Shown here: positions 1-8,968 of the stretch, piece by piece | Position numbering within the stretch: the stretch's first letter is position 1 | How the letters are laid out: each line of letters opens with the position of its first letter | Source of the DNA: an uncultured Clostridia bacterium | GTDB taxonomy: Bacteria; Bacillota; Clostridia; Peptostreptococcales; Anaerovoracaceae | Length of the DNA: 64,000 nucleotides | Assembly: GCA_945830395.1 (NCBI GenBank) | Contig: CALZYE010000007.1 | Location: 1-64,000 of the forward strand | Reading direction: 5' to 3' | The notes under the pieces: generated by a model | Seen by the model: the letters and a program-made list of their open reading frames with translations, nothing else | What the model was told of the DNA's origin: nothing | The model's database searches: none | Translations under genes and position numbers: made by a program

Positions 1-428
1 AACTTTTCGAGGTCGATATCCACTACATAGGTATATCTGTCATTGAAGTACTCAAGCAATTTCACAATTGCTTGTTGTGCTCGTCTGTTCGGTCTAAATC
101 CATAACTGTACTCACTGAAGTAAGGTTCCATTATGGGAGTTAGCCGTTGGGCGATGGCTTGTTCAATGACCCTGTCTACGACCGTGGGGATACCAAGGTT
201 TCGTACTCCACCATTTGGCTTTGGTATTTCTACACGCCTTACTGCCTGCGGTTTGTACTTCCGTCTTCGTATCCGGTCGCGGATTTCTACCCAGTTTTCG
301 ATAAGATAGGCATCAATTTCCTTGATGTCTATCCCATCCGCTCCACCGGCTCCTTTCTTTGCTTTTACTCGCTTGAGTGCCAGTTTCATATTGTCTCTAC
401 TGAGGATTTCCTCTAATAGTTCTGACAT
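1..428 (-). CDS. ltrA: Group II intron reverse transcriptase/maturase, N-terminal part
   Basis: Reading from ATG at 428 gives MSELLEEILSRDNM followed by a continuous frame that runs off the window edge after about 142 codons. It contains hallmark RT segments: AKKGAGGADGID near residue 34, IPKPNGGVRNLGIPTVVDR near residue 75, and YSYGFRPNRRAQQA near residue 113. The last visible codons, YVVDIDLEKF, are RT motif 3 leading to the catalytic core. The protein would splice and mobilise the intron around it. An AGGAAAGGAGAC ribosome site precedes the ATG. Whether the ORF is intact cannot be judged because the YADD box and the maturase domain are outside the window. Confidence 0.9.
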   Translation of the reverse strand, partial: MSELLEEILSRDNMKLALKRVKAKKGAGGADGIDIKEIDAYLIENWVEIRDRIRRRKYKPQAVRRVEIPKPNGGVRNLGIPTVVDRVIEQAIAQRLTPIMEPYFSEYSYGFRPNRRAQQAIVKLLEYFNDRYTYVVDIDLEK

Positions 429-933
429 AGATTGTCTCCTTTCCTTCCTCTGCTCTTGCCTCCTCTATCCTACCTCCTATGGAGCGTTCGTTCCGTTACG
501 TCTTCGCTACTTGCTCCTCGTCGGACATGGATTCTCGCCATCAGAGTTCCATTTGACTTTAGGTTGTTCAGCCCTTCGCTCCATATCCATTACAGATACT
601 TCTTCACTACTATGGCTTCGGCTGACTTCTCATCATTTGTTGTTACTACTAAATCGCTGATGAGACCTCACGGGATAAGCCTACAGTCTTTCCTCGTCTA
701 CCTGCCTAATCTACTTGCATAAGTTACGATTGCCTTTTGGACTTCGTGACACTTTGCCCTCTTATCCGTTATGCAAGCCTTAATATTAGGTTTCTGTTCG
801 TCAGGCTACGATTTCGCTATTGCTTCTTCTCGCCCACACCTCGCGATGTGAACCTTGCAAGTCGCTATGAGGTTCGTTGGCAACTACGCCCTTTGTGGAC
901 TTTCACCACAGACTGACGGCATGCCCGTCATAC
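1..933 (-). mobile_element. Group II intron (probably IIC), 5' part
   Basis: The minus strand from about 933 down to 429 is an ORF-free, structured stretch that leads into an intron-type reverse transcriptase at 428. This is the usual arrangement of intron RNA domains I-III followed by the ORF in domain IV. A GTATG start, close to the group II 5' consensus GTGYG, lies at 933-929. It abuts the T-rich tail of a hairpin terminator at 942-968, and insertion just behind a terminator is typical of class IIC introns. The 5' boundary is inferred, and the 3' end lies outside the window. Apart from the ORF, positions 429-933 hold only this presumed ribozyme RNA. Confidence 0.75.
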
Positions 934-941
934 AAAAATAA

Positions 942-968
942 GACCTCCGAGAAATTTTCCCGAAGGTC
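942..968 (-). terminator. Intrinsic terminator of the tagO operon
   Basis: GACCT and AGGTC arms close a hairpin just downstream of the tagO stop. On the minus strand it is followed by a T-rich tail (TTATTTTTG, 941-933). The intron begins at the end of this tail. Confidence 0.75.
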
Positions 969-984
969 GCCTGCCTTTCAATAT

Positions 985-2076
985 TCAGTCGCTTTTTCCT
1001 CTCTTCTCTTCCCTTGCAATGTCCACAGCCTGCTTCTTTTGAACATTCCTGTTGGGATCCGTAAGAAAAACATATAGATATGCTATGGCAATGACTATCA
1101 ATACAAAGGCGTCCTTGTACAGCTCACGGCTCACCAAAACCGCAGCCATTCCCATATCCGCACTTATACCGTACAGCATCAGGACGGCTCTTATTTGACC
1201 GTAGCCGGATGCCATCAAATGGTGATGAATATGCCCTTTATCCGCTTTCATAATAGGCTGACCGTTTGCCATCCTTCTTATTATGGCAAAGAATGTATCG
1301 AATATCGGAATTCCCAGAACCAAAACTGGAATTACCACAGCTATAATAGTGGATCTTTTCAGCGGTCCCACCGCCGAAAGAATAGCAATCATAAATCCTA
1401 AAAACAGCGACCCTCCGTCGCCCATAAATACCTTTGCCGGATAGAAATTATACGGCAAAAATCCCATAGCTCCTCCTGCAACTGCAAGCATCACCGCACA
1501 TACTATCAAAAAACCGTACTGATTGCCGTGAATATATGCAACATAGGCAATACTGAGGGCGGCGATGATGGACACCCCTGCCGCCAAGCCGTCAAGACCG
1601 TCTATCAGGTTTATGGTATTTGTAATTCCGACTATCCAAAGTACGGTGACGATAAAGCACAGTACCGTTCCGAATTCAAAAATACCGCCGTGGAAGTAAT
1701 TGTGAATGAACTCCACCTTTATTCCCATATAATACATCAATACCGCAACCGCCGTCTGCCACAGAAATTTCACTGTGGCGGGCAAATCCTTCAGGTCATC
1801 CAAAACTCCCAGAAGATATATTAAAGTTCCGCCTATAACCACTCCCTTTATCTGATGACTGCCCCACAGGAAAACGATTGTGGAGGATATGGTTCCGAGA
1901 AAAATTCCCATCCCTCCAAATCTTGGAATCGCTTTTTTATGCATTCGCCTTCCGTCCTTCGGGATGTCCATCGCCCCTATTTTAGGCGCAATCTTCATAG
2001 CCAGCGGAGTTGCTGCCAACGATACCACAAATGCGAAAATGAATATGCTAAATAACACAGTTCTTGTAAATTCCAT
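985..2076 (-). CDS. tagO: Undecaprenyl-phosphate GlcNAc-1-phosphate transferase (TagO/WecA)
   Basis: This 363-aa polytopic membrane enzyme belongs to the MraY/WecA family, which moves a sugar-1-phosphate from a UDP-sugar to undecaprenyl phosphate and starts wall-teichoic-acid or other polysaccharide synthesis. Family signatures are clear: DD at 93-94, NLIDGLDG at 156-163, FMGDGGS around 217-223 and the HIHHH loop at 282-286. The HIHHH loop and the absence of MraY-specific pentapeptide features favour TagO/WecA over MraY. It is the last gene of a minus-strand run behind comEB, 8 bp away, and ends at the terminator at 942-968. The sugar substrate is not determined by the sequence. Confidence 0.9.
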   Translation of the reverse strand: MEFTRTVLFSIFIFAFVVSLAATPLAMKIAPKIGAMDIPKDGRRMHKKAIPRFGGMGIFLGTISSTIVFLWGSHQIKGVVIGGTLIYLLGVLDDLKDLPATVKFLWQTAVAVLMYYMGIKVEFIHNYFHGGIFEFGTVLCFIVTVLWIVGITNTINLIDGLDGLAAGVSIIAALSIAYVAYIHGNQYGFLIVCAVMLAVAGGAMGFLPYNFYPAKVFMGDGGSLFLGFMIAILSAVGPLKRSTIIAVVIPVLVLGIPIFDTFFAIIRRMANGQPIMKADKGHIHHHLMASGYGQIRAVLMLYGISADMGMAAVLVSRELYKDAFVLIVIAIAYLYVFLTDPNRNVQKKQAVDIAREEKRGKSD

Positions 2077-2084
2077 ATAAACAC

Positions 2085-2549
2085 CTATTTTTCCAGTCTT
2101 TCAACTTCCAAACCCGCTTCGTTCAGAATCTCAATCGCCAATTTGTCCGGGTATCCCTCTCTTATCACAATGCGGCTTATACCTGCATTTATTATCATCT
2201 TCGAGCATATTGAGCAGGGGTGATGAGTCACAAAGATAGATCCGCCTTCGATGCTCTGACCTAAAGTAGCCGCCTGAATAATTGCATTTTGCTCTGCGTG
2301 AAGCGCCCTGCAAAGCTCGTGTCTCTCCCCGGAAGGTACCTTCAGCTGTTCCCTCAGGCATCCTCCCTTCTCAGCACAGTGAGGAACGCCTCTCGGCGCA
2401 CCGTTATATCCTGTCGCTATTATGTGCTTGTCCTTCACTATAACTGCCCCCACCTGCCTTCTGAGACAAGTGGAGCGTTTGGATGTAAGCTCCGCCATCT
2501 GCATGAAATATTCATCCCATGACGGTCTTTCGTCTTTAAACTCTGCCAT
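2085..2549 (-). CDS. comEB: dCMP deaminase family protein (ComEB)
   Basis: This is a zinc-dependent cytidine/deoxycytidylate deaminase-fold protein of about 154 aa, close to the dCMP deaminase that converts dCMP to dUMP for dTTP synthesis. The catalytic zinc site is visible as HAE, with PCSIC carrying the two Cys ligands some 28 residues later. A further CHC-type region ([10 protein letters not shown]) is typical of the ComE operon protein 2 branch. I chose the second ATG at 2549 because AGGAG lies 7 bases before it; the ATG six bases upstream sits on top of that site. It is followed closely by tagO. thyA, the next enzyme for dTMP, is elsewhere in this window. Confidence 0.88.
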   Translation of the reverse strand: MAEFKDERPSWDEYFMQMAELTSKRSTCLRRQVGAVIVKDKHIIATGYNGAPRGVPHCAEKGGCLREQLKVPSGERHELCRALHAEQNAIIQAATLGQSIEGGSIFVTHHPCSICSKMIINAGISRIVIREGYPDKLAIEILNEAGLEVERLEK

Positions 2550-2623
2550 TTTCATTCTCCTATCGTAAACGAAATTCTCGAAACAAAATCATTTCAAAAA
2601 ATTGTGAGAGCATACCCTGCTTC

Positions 2624-3430
2624 TCAGTAGTATACCTCCACAAGAAAAAGTCCTTGGGGAGGCGCCGTGTGTCCGGCTAAGGTTCTGTCCTTAGACTCTA
2701 CGATGTGCTTTACTGCTTCCGGCGAAATCTTCCCCATGCCCACTTCAACCAGTGTTCCCGCAATGATTCTAACCATATTGTAAAGGAATCCGTCTCCGGA
2801 AATCTCTATATCTATATCTTTTCCTTGAAAATCCTGCCTGCCTCCGAAAGACTCTGCGCAATCTGTCTCCGGACTCTTTTCAGTCACCTCAAGACTGTGA
2901 ACGGTTCTTACCGTAGATTCTCCGGGATTTCCTCCTGCTGCCTGAAAGCAGGCAAAATCATGGGTTCCACGGATATAACCTGCCGCTTCTCTCATAAGCT
3001 TCACATCAAGTTCTTTCCAAACTCTGTACCTGTAATTTCTCAGAAAAACCGGCATCGCCGCTGAATTTCTTATGCGGTAACGGTATTTTTTGCCTTTAGC
3101 ATTAAATCTGGCATGGAAGTCCTCAGAAACCTCTTCAGCAGAAACCACCTTTATGTCACCGTCTTTCATAACCTCTCCTGCAATATTATTCACTGCAAAG
3201 GGTATTTTCTCCACAGGGATTGCCGTCTTGCATCTGAAACTCGCCCTCTGCCCGAGAGCATGAACTCCGGCATCCGTTCTGCTGGTTCCGTTCAACGAAA
3301 TTTTACTTCCGCAAAGTCTTGACAGTATGCTTTCTAAAGTTCCCTGAACGGTTCTGACATCGGGCTGCCTCTGCCACCCTGAAAAATCAGTGCCGTCGTA
3401 TTCGATTGTCAACAGAATATTTCTTTCCAT
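2624..3430 (-). CDS. truA: tRNA pseudouridine(38-40) synthase TruA
   Basis: This 268-aa enzyme isomerises uridines 38-40 in the anticodon arm of many tRNAs. The catalytic motif TSRTDAGVHA is near residues 49-58, with Asp53 as the nucleophile. The start YDGTDFSGWQRQ and the C-terminal VRIIAGTLVEVG stretch are standard for TruA. An unusual acidic stretch around residues 180-205 (SPETDCAESFGGRQDFQGKD) looks like a species-specific loop. Length agrees with the family. It lies between yhbY and comEB on the same strand. Confidence 0.93.
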   Translation of the reverse strand: MERNILLTIEYDGTDFSGWQRQPDVRTVQGTLESILSRLCGSKISLNGTSRTDAGVHALGQRASFRCKTAIPVEKIPFAVNNIAGEVMKDGDIKVVSAEEVSEDFHARFNAKGKKYRYRIRNSAAMPVFLRNYRYRVWKELDVKLMREAAGYIRGTHDFACFQAAGGNPGESTVRTVHSLEVTEKSPETDCAESFGGRQDFQGKDIDIEISGDGFLYNMVRIIAGTLVEVGMGKISPEAVKHIVESKDRTLAGHTAPPQGLFLVEVYY

Positions 3431-3490
3431 TTCTCAATTTCTCTATTCGGTAAAGTCTATACTTTTCCACTCACAAAGTTAGAAAACTCT

Positions 3491-3802
3491 CTATCCTCTT
3501 GCCTTTGCTTCAGGCAGTACGATCTTTCTTTTTTCGGGGTTTGCCGCCATTCTGTAAAGAACAAATTTGTGCCCTATTGCCTGAACAAATTCCGCATCAA
3601 GTTTAACTGCAAGCATGCTGCACACCTCCTGCGCATCCATCTCCTTGTCCGAAAGCTTAACCTTCATCAGTTCATGTGCCGTAAGGTAGTCATCCATCCC
3701 TTTGATTATGGCATCTGTAACCCCTTGTCTTCCAATCATTACAACCGGTTCTATCTTATGAGCAAGGCTCTTTAAATAACTTCTCTGTTTTCCTGTTATC
3801 AT
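3491..3802 (-). CDS. yhbY: YhbY/CRS1 family ribosome-associated RNA-binding protein
   Basis: This is a 103-aa CRM-domain protein. The family binds pre-50S ribosomal particles and is linked to ribosome assembly. It starts MITGKQRSYLKSLAHK and carries the GRQGV loop typical of the family. The ATG at 3802 was chosen because AAAGAGG lies a few bases upstream and because family members begin at this point; an in-frame ATG at 3820 has no comparable site. A short Lys/Arg-rich tail ends the protein. It is probably co-transcribed with truA. Confidence 0.88.
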   Translation of the reverse strand: MITGKQRSYLKSLAHKIEPVVMIGRQGVTDAIIKGMDDYLTAHELMKVKLSDKEMDAQEVCSMLAVKLDAEFVQAIGHKFVLYRMAANPEKRKIVLPEAKARG

Positions 3803-3917
3803 CACATTCCTCTTTTCCAAATTATAACTTCTCTATTATAACATCTTACAATCCATTAGGCTACTTTTTTGGTTAATTCGGTTGTTTGTAACCTGCGATA
3901 TATCAAAAAAGCAATAA

Positions 3918-3950
3918 AATATCCCAAGTAATAATCTTCCTCGGGATATT
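3918..3950 (-). terminator. Hairpin terminator behind the prepilin peptidase gene
   Basis: AATATCCC and GGGATATT arms enclose a 17-nt loop. Reading on the minus strand it is followed by TTATTGCTTTTTTG. It separates the peptidase gene from yhbY. Confidence 0.6.
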
Positions 3951-4027
3951 CACATCTAAGTCGCTATATATCTTTCGCTCAGGCATATTGAAAGCAAATA
4001 TAAAAATCAAGTCCATATTCTGCAAGC

Positions 4028-4792
4028 TTAAAGTTCCAAAAATGCTTCCAATCTTCCCCAAAGAAAGCACAGATAGATAACAGTCGCCATTGTAATATAA
4101 GGTACCATGGGCTGCGTATCATCACTTCTTTTCCTGCTCTTTTCCGCTGCAGCTTTCGGGGTTTTCGTTTTATTTTCAATCAATGTCCCTACTGTTCTTC
4201 TATAGATGTAATGAACCGCACTGAATACCGTACTCAAAACGAATATACACAGAATCCCAAAAGCTCCCGTCACCAAGCCCAAACAGGCAAAAAGCTTAAT
4301 ATCTCCACCCCCTACGGTATTTTTTCCATAAAGAAACCTTCCTATGACTGCAACCATTCCCATCAGCCCCAGTCCTGCCGCAAAACCGAACAGCAAGTGC
4401 ATCCAGCTGTTAAAGTAAGAGAAGTACCCTACGCTGCTGACCGCAGTAAGAATTATAAGTTCATCAGGAATAATCCTGTAAAGAACATCTCCTATTGACA
4501 TTTCAATCAGCAGCCATATAGTGCAAACCGCCGCAATTCCAAAGCGGTAATCCTCTATCAGAAGCCATATTCCTATTATGACGAAAAACATGGTGAACAC
4601 GATTTTCCACGGATGACTTTTTATTCTCTGAGTGAAAGGGTCGGCTAAATCCCCCTTCGGCTCCTCACCGTATTCGCAAAACCATTTGGCAGGCATCTTA
4701 TTAAAAAAGTACACCGCGCCGTTTCCTAAAATAATTGCAGCCAAAACTGCCATGAGGCATTTTATAATAATCCACAGAGATTGAATCTCCAT
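4028..4792 (-). CDS. Type IV prepilin-like peptidase (A24 family)
   Basis: This 254-aa membrane protein with about six hydrophobic segments belongs to the aspartic prepilin peptidases, which cleave leader peptides of type IV pilin-like proteins at the membrane. The catalytic aspartates are seen in IGDVLYRIIPDELI near residue 101 and in the signature GGGDIKLFA near residue 159. The N-terminal cytoplasmic Cys-containing methylation domain of full PilD enzymes is missing, so it resembles the short, peptidase-only form. A basic loop near residues 205-225 is cytoplasmic in appearance. GGGAGG lies 7 bases before the ATG. No pilin or pilus ATPase genes are in this window, so the substrate is unknown. 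Confidence 0.85.
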   Translation of the reverse strand: MEIQSLWIIIKCLMAVLAAIILGNGAVYFFNKMPAKWFCEYGEEPKGDLADPFTQRIKSHPWKIVFTMFFVIIGIWLLIEDYRFGIAAVCTIWLLIEMSIGDVLYRIIPDELIILTAVSSVGYFSYFNSWMHLLFGFAAGLGLMGMVAVIGRFLYGKNTVGGGDIKLFACLGLVTGAFGILCIFVLSTVFSAVHYIYRRTVGTLIENKTKTPKAAAEKSRKRSDDTQPMVPYITMATVIYLCFLWGRLEAFLEL

Positions 4793-4973
4793 TCCGCTCC
4801 TCCCATATGTGATCTTTCACGGCTCATGCTTGAAATAACTTTTCAAACACGCCGAGGCAAAATCAGGTTACCCGAAAATCCGAGTTTCCAAAATATACGC
4901 ACAAAATTCATGCACATCGTTTTTCTGAAACAAATTATAACACAACAGTATGGGGATTTTGTATTAAAAATCA

Positions 4974-5002
4974 TTGACCCCGGACATGCCGAAATATATA
5001 AT
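4974..5002 (+). promoter_or_regulatory. Promoter of the MocR-type regulator
   Basis: TTGACC at 4974-4979 and TATAAT at 4997-5002 are separated by 17 bases. This gives a leader of about 65 nt before the chosen start at 5074. Confidence 0.7.
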
Positions 5003-5073
5003 TAAGAAAAATGTATATATGCTTTTTCTATAAAACTCGTTATTTTACATGTACAATTATGGAGGATTTTGAT

Positions 5074-6459
5074 ATGAAACCGATAATTTTAGATTTTGAT
5101 AGGAGCTCCGGCTCACCTTTATATATACAATTATATGATTATCTTCGCAAAGAAATAACGGCAGGGAATATCACAGACGGCGAAAAGCTTCCTTCCCTGC
5201 GCGCTTTAGCTAAAAATCTGGATGTAAGTATAACCACAATAGAGATGGCTTACAATCAGCTTTTGGTGGAAGGCTATGTCAAGAGCAAGCCACAGTCAGG
5301 GTACTACGCCAGCGATATAAACACAGATTCGGAATCAAAACCGGGATTTTCACCTGCTCCTTTGGATTTCAACAATTATCCCTTTACAAAGGCAAAATAT
5401 AAGTATGACACTCGCTCCTTCGACTTTGTCAAATGGAAAAAATGCTTAGCCAAGGTTCTGAACGAACACGCTGATCTTCTGCTCTTTGAAAGCAATCCTC
5501 AGGGGGAGAAGGTCTTGCGTCATGAGATTTCAAGGTATTTATACTCCTCAAGGGGGGTTAAATGCACGCCCGATCAGGTTGTAATCGCCGCAGGAACCCA
5601 GCAGCTTACCAATCACCTTGCCAGAATCATGAGAAAAATGAATATAAGACATGTTTCTACGGAAGAGCCGGGCTATATGCCGCTTCAAAACATCTTCCGC
5701 GACATGGGCTTCACCCTTACAAAGATTCCCGTTTATCACGACGGAATACACATCGAAAAGCTTCCCGTAAACATTCCTTCGGCAGTGTATGTAAGCCCTT
5801 CCAATCAATTTCCCACAGGCGCGGTTATGCCTATAGGGCGCAGATACAGGCTTTTGGATTGGGCTAAGAAAAATAACAGCATAATTTTAGAGGACGACTA
5901 CGACAGTGAACTTCGCTATTTCGGAAAACCTGTGCCTTCTCTCCAAGGTCTGGATACGGAGGGGACTGTCGTTTATCTCGGGTCTTTTTCTTCAACCCTC
6001 TTTCCTGCCATAAAGATAAGCTATATGGTTCTTCCAAATCACATGGTGGACATATTCAAAAAAATAAAGAATGATTACGACCAAACCTGTTCCAAAGAAG
6101 AGCAGCTTGCCCTTGCCATGTTTATGGAAAAAGGGTATTACACCACCAATATAAAGAAACTCAGAAATCTGTATGCACAAAAACTGCAGACGACACTGGC
6201 AGCCTTCGGAAAATACGGAGATGATTTTATCACTCCCCAAAATACAAGTTCAGGAATAAACATCATAATCAGTGTAAAAACCGAAAAAAGCACAGAACTT
6301 TTATGTAAGCTGGCAGAAACCCTTTCCATAAGGGTTATGCCTATGTCCGCGTTTATTCAGGAGGATGCGGCAGAGCTGATATTCTACTACAACCAGATAC
6401 CACTTGAAGAAATAGACGCCGCCATAAAGGAACTGGTTTTACTGTGGAAAAAACAGTGA
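5074..6459 (+). CDS. MocR/GabR-type regulator, PLP lysine missing
   Basis: This 461-aa protein has a GntR winged helix (residues 1-75, with GSPLYIQLYDYLR and SLRALAKNLDVS) fused to a fold-type I aminotransferase domain. Such proteins sense PLP, amino acids or related compounds and regulate PLP, GABA or transport genes. The substrate-site Asp is present in EDDYDSE near residue 275. However, the segment that carries the Schiff-base lysine in GabR (FSK) reads YLGSFSSTLFPAIKIS at 301-316, with Ser307 where Lys is expected. Asn also replaces His in SPSNQFPTG. ATG 5074 was chosen for the GGAGG eight bases upstream. The next gene, a YitT membrane protein, is a possible target. Confidence 0.9.
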   Translation: MKPIILDFDRSSGSPLYIQLYDYLRKEITAGNITDGEKLPSLRALAKNLDVSITTIEMAYNQLLVEGYVKSKPQSGYYASDINTDSESKPGFSPAPLDFNNYPFTKAKYKYDTRSFDFVKWKKCLAKVLNEHADLLLFESNPQGEKVLRHEISRYLYSSRGVKCTPDQVVIAAGTQQLTNHLARIMRKMNIRHVSTEEPGYMPLQNIFRDMGFTLTKIPVYHDGIHIEKLPVNIPSAVYVSPSNQFPTGAVMPIGRRYRLLDWAKKNNSIILEDDYDSELRYFGKPVPSLQGLDTEGTVVYLGSFSSTLFPAIKISYMVLPNHMVDIFKKIKNDYDQTCSKEEQLALAMFMEKGYYTTNIKKLRNLYAQKLQTTLAAFGKYGDDFITPQNTSSGINIIISVKTEKSTELLCKLAETLSIRVMPMSAFIQEDAAELIFYYNQIPLEEIDAAIKELVLLWKKQ

Positions 6460-6573
6460 GAGCAAAAATCACTTTGCATCCACTTGGCTAATCACCCCGG
6501 CTTTCATTAAAATTTTCTTTTTCAAAAGCTGTGTCCCATCTCAAAATTGTTAATAAAATCCTTTTTTGGAGTG

Positions 6574-6602
6574 TTGTGGAAAGCTTTTTTTCGTGATACA
6601 CT
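6574..6602 (+). promoter_or_regulatory. Probable promoter of the first yitT-like gene
   Basis: TTGTGG at 6574-6579 and TACACT at 6597-6602 are spaced by 17 bases in a 208-bp gap. No strong ribosome site directly precedes the ATG at 6668: GAAAGGA lies about 30 bases upstream, and a short GC-rich element (GGCTCCGCCC) lies between. Confidence 0.5.
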
Positions 6603-6667
6603 GTAGATGTAATGTAAATATTATAATATTGAGAAAGGATTTAAGGCTCCGCCCTTAGCCATTAAAA

Positions 6668-7543
6668 ATGAAAGAAAAGATTATTGAACATTTTAACGGA
6701 AGAAATTTGATTCGAGAGCTGTTTATGGATTGTCTCGGTTCATTCCTGTATGCTATAGGAATCTATTATTTTGCAAAAAACGCAGACTTTGCTCCCGGCG
6801 GTATTTCAGGCGCTGCCATAATTATAAATCACTTCATAAGTTATCTGCCCATAGGTACAGTATCGCTGCTTCTTAACATTCCCATAATAATCGGTTCCAT
6901 GCGCTACCTCGGCGGAAGTTATCTGGTGAGAACCTTTAGAACTCTCATCATAAGCGCATTCTTCATGGACATAGTAATCCCGCACATAGGCATGTACACA
7001 GGAGCACCTCTGATGGCTGCCATTTACTCAGGCGCCTTTGCAGGAGCCGGACTTGCCATAATATATAATAACAATACCTGCACGGGAGGCACCGACCTTG
7101 TAATCATGTCTGCAAGAAAGGTAAAGCCTCATCTTTCCATAGGTCAGATTACCATAATCATAGACGGCATGATTATTTTCGCCGGATGGGCGGTTTTTCA
7201 CAACATAGACGCCGTACTCTTCGGATTTCTGTTCACCGTGGTGGAAACTCTTGTCATCGACAAACTGATGTACGGATTTAACTCCGGCAAAATCACCATG
7301 GTTATTTCAAAACAGTATTTGGAAATTGCCACAGGTATACAGGATAAAATCGACCGCAGCTCTACAAGACTCATGGCAAAGGGTTCTTACTCCGGAGAGA
7401 AAACCGAGGTCTTGCTGTGTGCCTGCAGGCGTTCAGAGCAGGCTCAGCTCAACAGCTTAATAAGAGAAATAGATCCCAACGCCTTTGTCATCATACTGGA
7501 TTACAGCGATGTTTTGGGCTACGGCTTCAAGCCCATAGACTGA
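6668..7543 (+). CDS. YitT family membrane protein
   Basis: This 291-aa protein has five to six hydrophobic segments in the first 190 residues (DUF161) and a soluble C-terminal DUF2179 domain. The glycine-rich FAPGGISG-type motif near residue 40 (APGGISGAAI) and CTGGTDLV near residue 138 are hallmarks. The family is widespread in Firmicutes and its transported substrate is generally unknown. It follows the MocR-type regulator on the same strand, which suggests but does not prove that the regulator controls it. A paralogue lies at 58020-58895. Confidence 0.85.
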   Translation: MKEKIIEHFNGRNLIRELFMDCLGSFLYAIGIYYFAKNADFAPGGISGAAIIINHFISYLPIGTVSLLLNIPIIIGSMRYLGGSYLVRTFRTLIISAFFMDIVIPHIGMYTGAPLMAAIYSGAFAGAGLAIIYNNNTCTGGTDLVIMSARKVKPHLSIGQITIIIDGMIIFAGWAVFHNIDAVLFGFLFTVVETLVIDKLMYGFNSGKITMVISKQYLEIATGIQDKIDRSSTRLMAKGSYSGEKTEVLLCACRRSEQAQLNSLIREIDPNAFVIILDYSDVLGYGFKPID

Positions 7544-7570
7544 TTTTTTTGTATACCACGCACACTTTTT

Positions 7571-7593
7571 CGCTACATAAATGCGTCGTAAAC
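7571..7593 (-). repeat. Duplicated 3' end of the aspartokinase gene
   Basis: This copy matches 7656-7678 in 20 of 23 bases and on the minus strand reads VYDAFM-stop, against VYDAFV-stop at the real lysC end. It sits in the gap between yitT and lysC, and the rest of the gap shows no clear gene. Confidence 0.7.
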
Positions 7594-7657
7594 TCCCGTA
7601 CTTGCCCGTGCAGATGTAGGCTTTGCACCTGTGGGATATAGGCTTTGCGCTCTTACG

Positions 7658-8968
7658 CTACACAAAGGCATCGTAAACAGCTCTGATTGCTCCGTTGAAG
7701 TCCGTGTTTTGGACTCCTACGATAATGTTCATTTCACTGGAGCCCTGGTCGATCATTCTTATATTCACATCTGCATCTGCAAGAGCCTTGAATAATCTTG
7801 CAGAAACACCGGTGCGCCTGTTCATTCCCGCGCCCACCGTGGCTATGAGGGCAATGTCCTCAAACACCTCGATTCCGTCAGGTTTCAGTTGTGCGGTGAA
7901 CTCCTCCAATATTTCTTTCAGTCTTCCATCTATGGCCTTATCGGAAAGCACCACGGAAACGGTGTCGATGCCTGTAGGAAGATGTTCAATGCTTATATCG
8001 AAGTCCTCAAGTATCATCAGAATCCTGCGGATAAAACCTTTTTCATGGCTTAACATATTCTTATAGATTGCAATTACAGTGAAGTCTTTGCTTCCCGCAA
8101 TCCCTGTTACAATTTTATCGCTGTGTTCTTCATTGGCGGTTATAAAGGTGCCCGGATCACCAGGATGATTTGTATTTCTTATATTTATGGGGATGTTCAC
8201 AAGCCTGCATGGATAAATCGCATCCTCGTGCAGCACCGATGCTCCCATGTAGGACAGCTCTCTAAGCTCTTTATATGAAATCTTTTCGATAGGCTTAGGA
8301 TTCTTCACTATTCGCGGATCTGCCATCAGAAATCCCGAGACATCGGTCCAGTTTTCGTAGACCTCTGCACCCATCGCCTTAGCTACAAGGGAGCCTGTTA
8401 TATCAGAGCCTCCTCGGGAAAATGTTCTGATTTCACCTGTTTCCACATCTGTTCCGTAAAATCCCGGAATTACTGCTCTCTCATGTTTTGACAGCTCTGC
8501 CGAAATGGCGTTGTCCGTCTCTTCAAACAGAAGTTTCCCCTTCTCATCAAATAGAATCATGCCTGCCGCATCCACGAAATCCACGCCAAGATAAGCAGCG
8601 ACCAAAACCGCTGACAAATATTCCCCGCGGCTTGCTATATAATCCTTTGAGCAGCCTTTCTTCATATTGGTTAAAATTTCTTCAAAGTGAATCTCCATGT
8701 CCAAATCGATACTGAGGTTCATTTTTACCGCGTTGAATCTGTCCTTTATCACCTGAAAAACCTGATCATAGGGAAGATTCTGCTCCATGTGCGTCTTGCA
8801 CAGGTACAGCAGATCCGTAACCTTATTGTCAATTTCAAATCTTTTGCCCGGCGCTGAGGCTACCACATATTTTCTGTCTGAATCCGCATCAATTATTCTC
8901 TTCATCTTCTGAAGCTGAATCCCGTCAGCCACAGAAGAACCGCCGAATTTAACTACTTTAAGTCCCAT
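7658..8968 (-). CDS. lysC: Aspartate kinase
   Basis: This 436-aa enzyme phosphorylates L-aspartate, the first step to lysine, threonine and methionine. The kinase N-terminus VVKFGGSSVADG and the SRGGSDITGSL motif near residue 190 are diagnostic. The C-terminal third carries two ACT-type regulatory regions (around FTVIAIYKNML and IALIATVGAGMNRRTGVSARLF) expected to bind a feedback amino acid. GGGAGAA precedes the ATG. It lies downstream of metK on the same strand but behind a hairpin, so it is probably separately expressed. The final seven codons are echoed in the downstream gap. Confidence 0.93.
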   Translation of the reverse strand: MGLKVVKFGGSSVADGIQLQKMKRIIDADSDRKYVVASAPGKRFEIDNKVTDLLYLCKTHMEQNLPYDQVFQVIKDRFNAVKMNLSIDLDMEIHFEEILTNMKKGCSKDYIASRGEYLSAVLVAAYLGVDFVDAAGMILFDEKGKLLFEETDNAISAELSKHERAVIPGFYGTDVETGEIRTFSRGGSDITGSLVAKAMGAEVYENWTDVSGFLMADPRIVKNPKPIEKISYKELRELSYMGASVLHEDAIYPCRLVNIPINIRNTNHPGDPGTFITANEEHSDKIVTGIAGSKDFTVIAIYKNMLSHEKGFIRRILMILEDFDISIEHLPTGIDTVSVVLSDKAIDGRLKEILEEFTAQLKPDGIEVFEDIALIATVGAGMNRRTGVSARLFKALADADVNIRMIDQGSSEMNIIVGVQNTDFNGAIRAVYDAFV

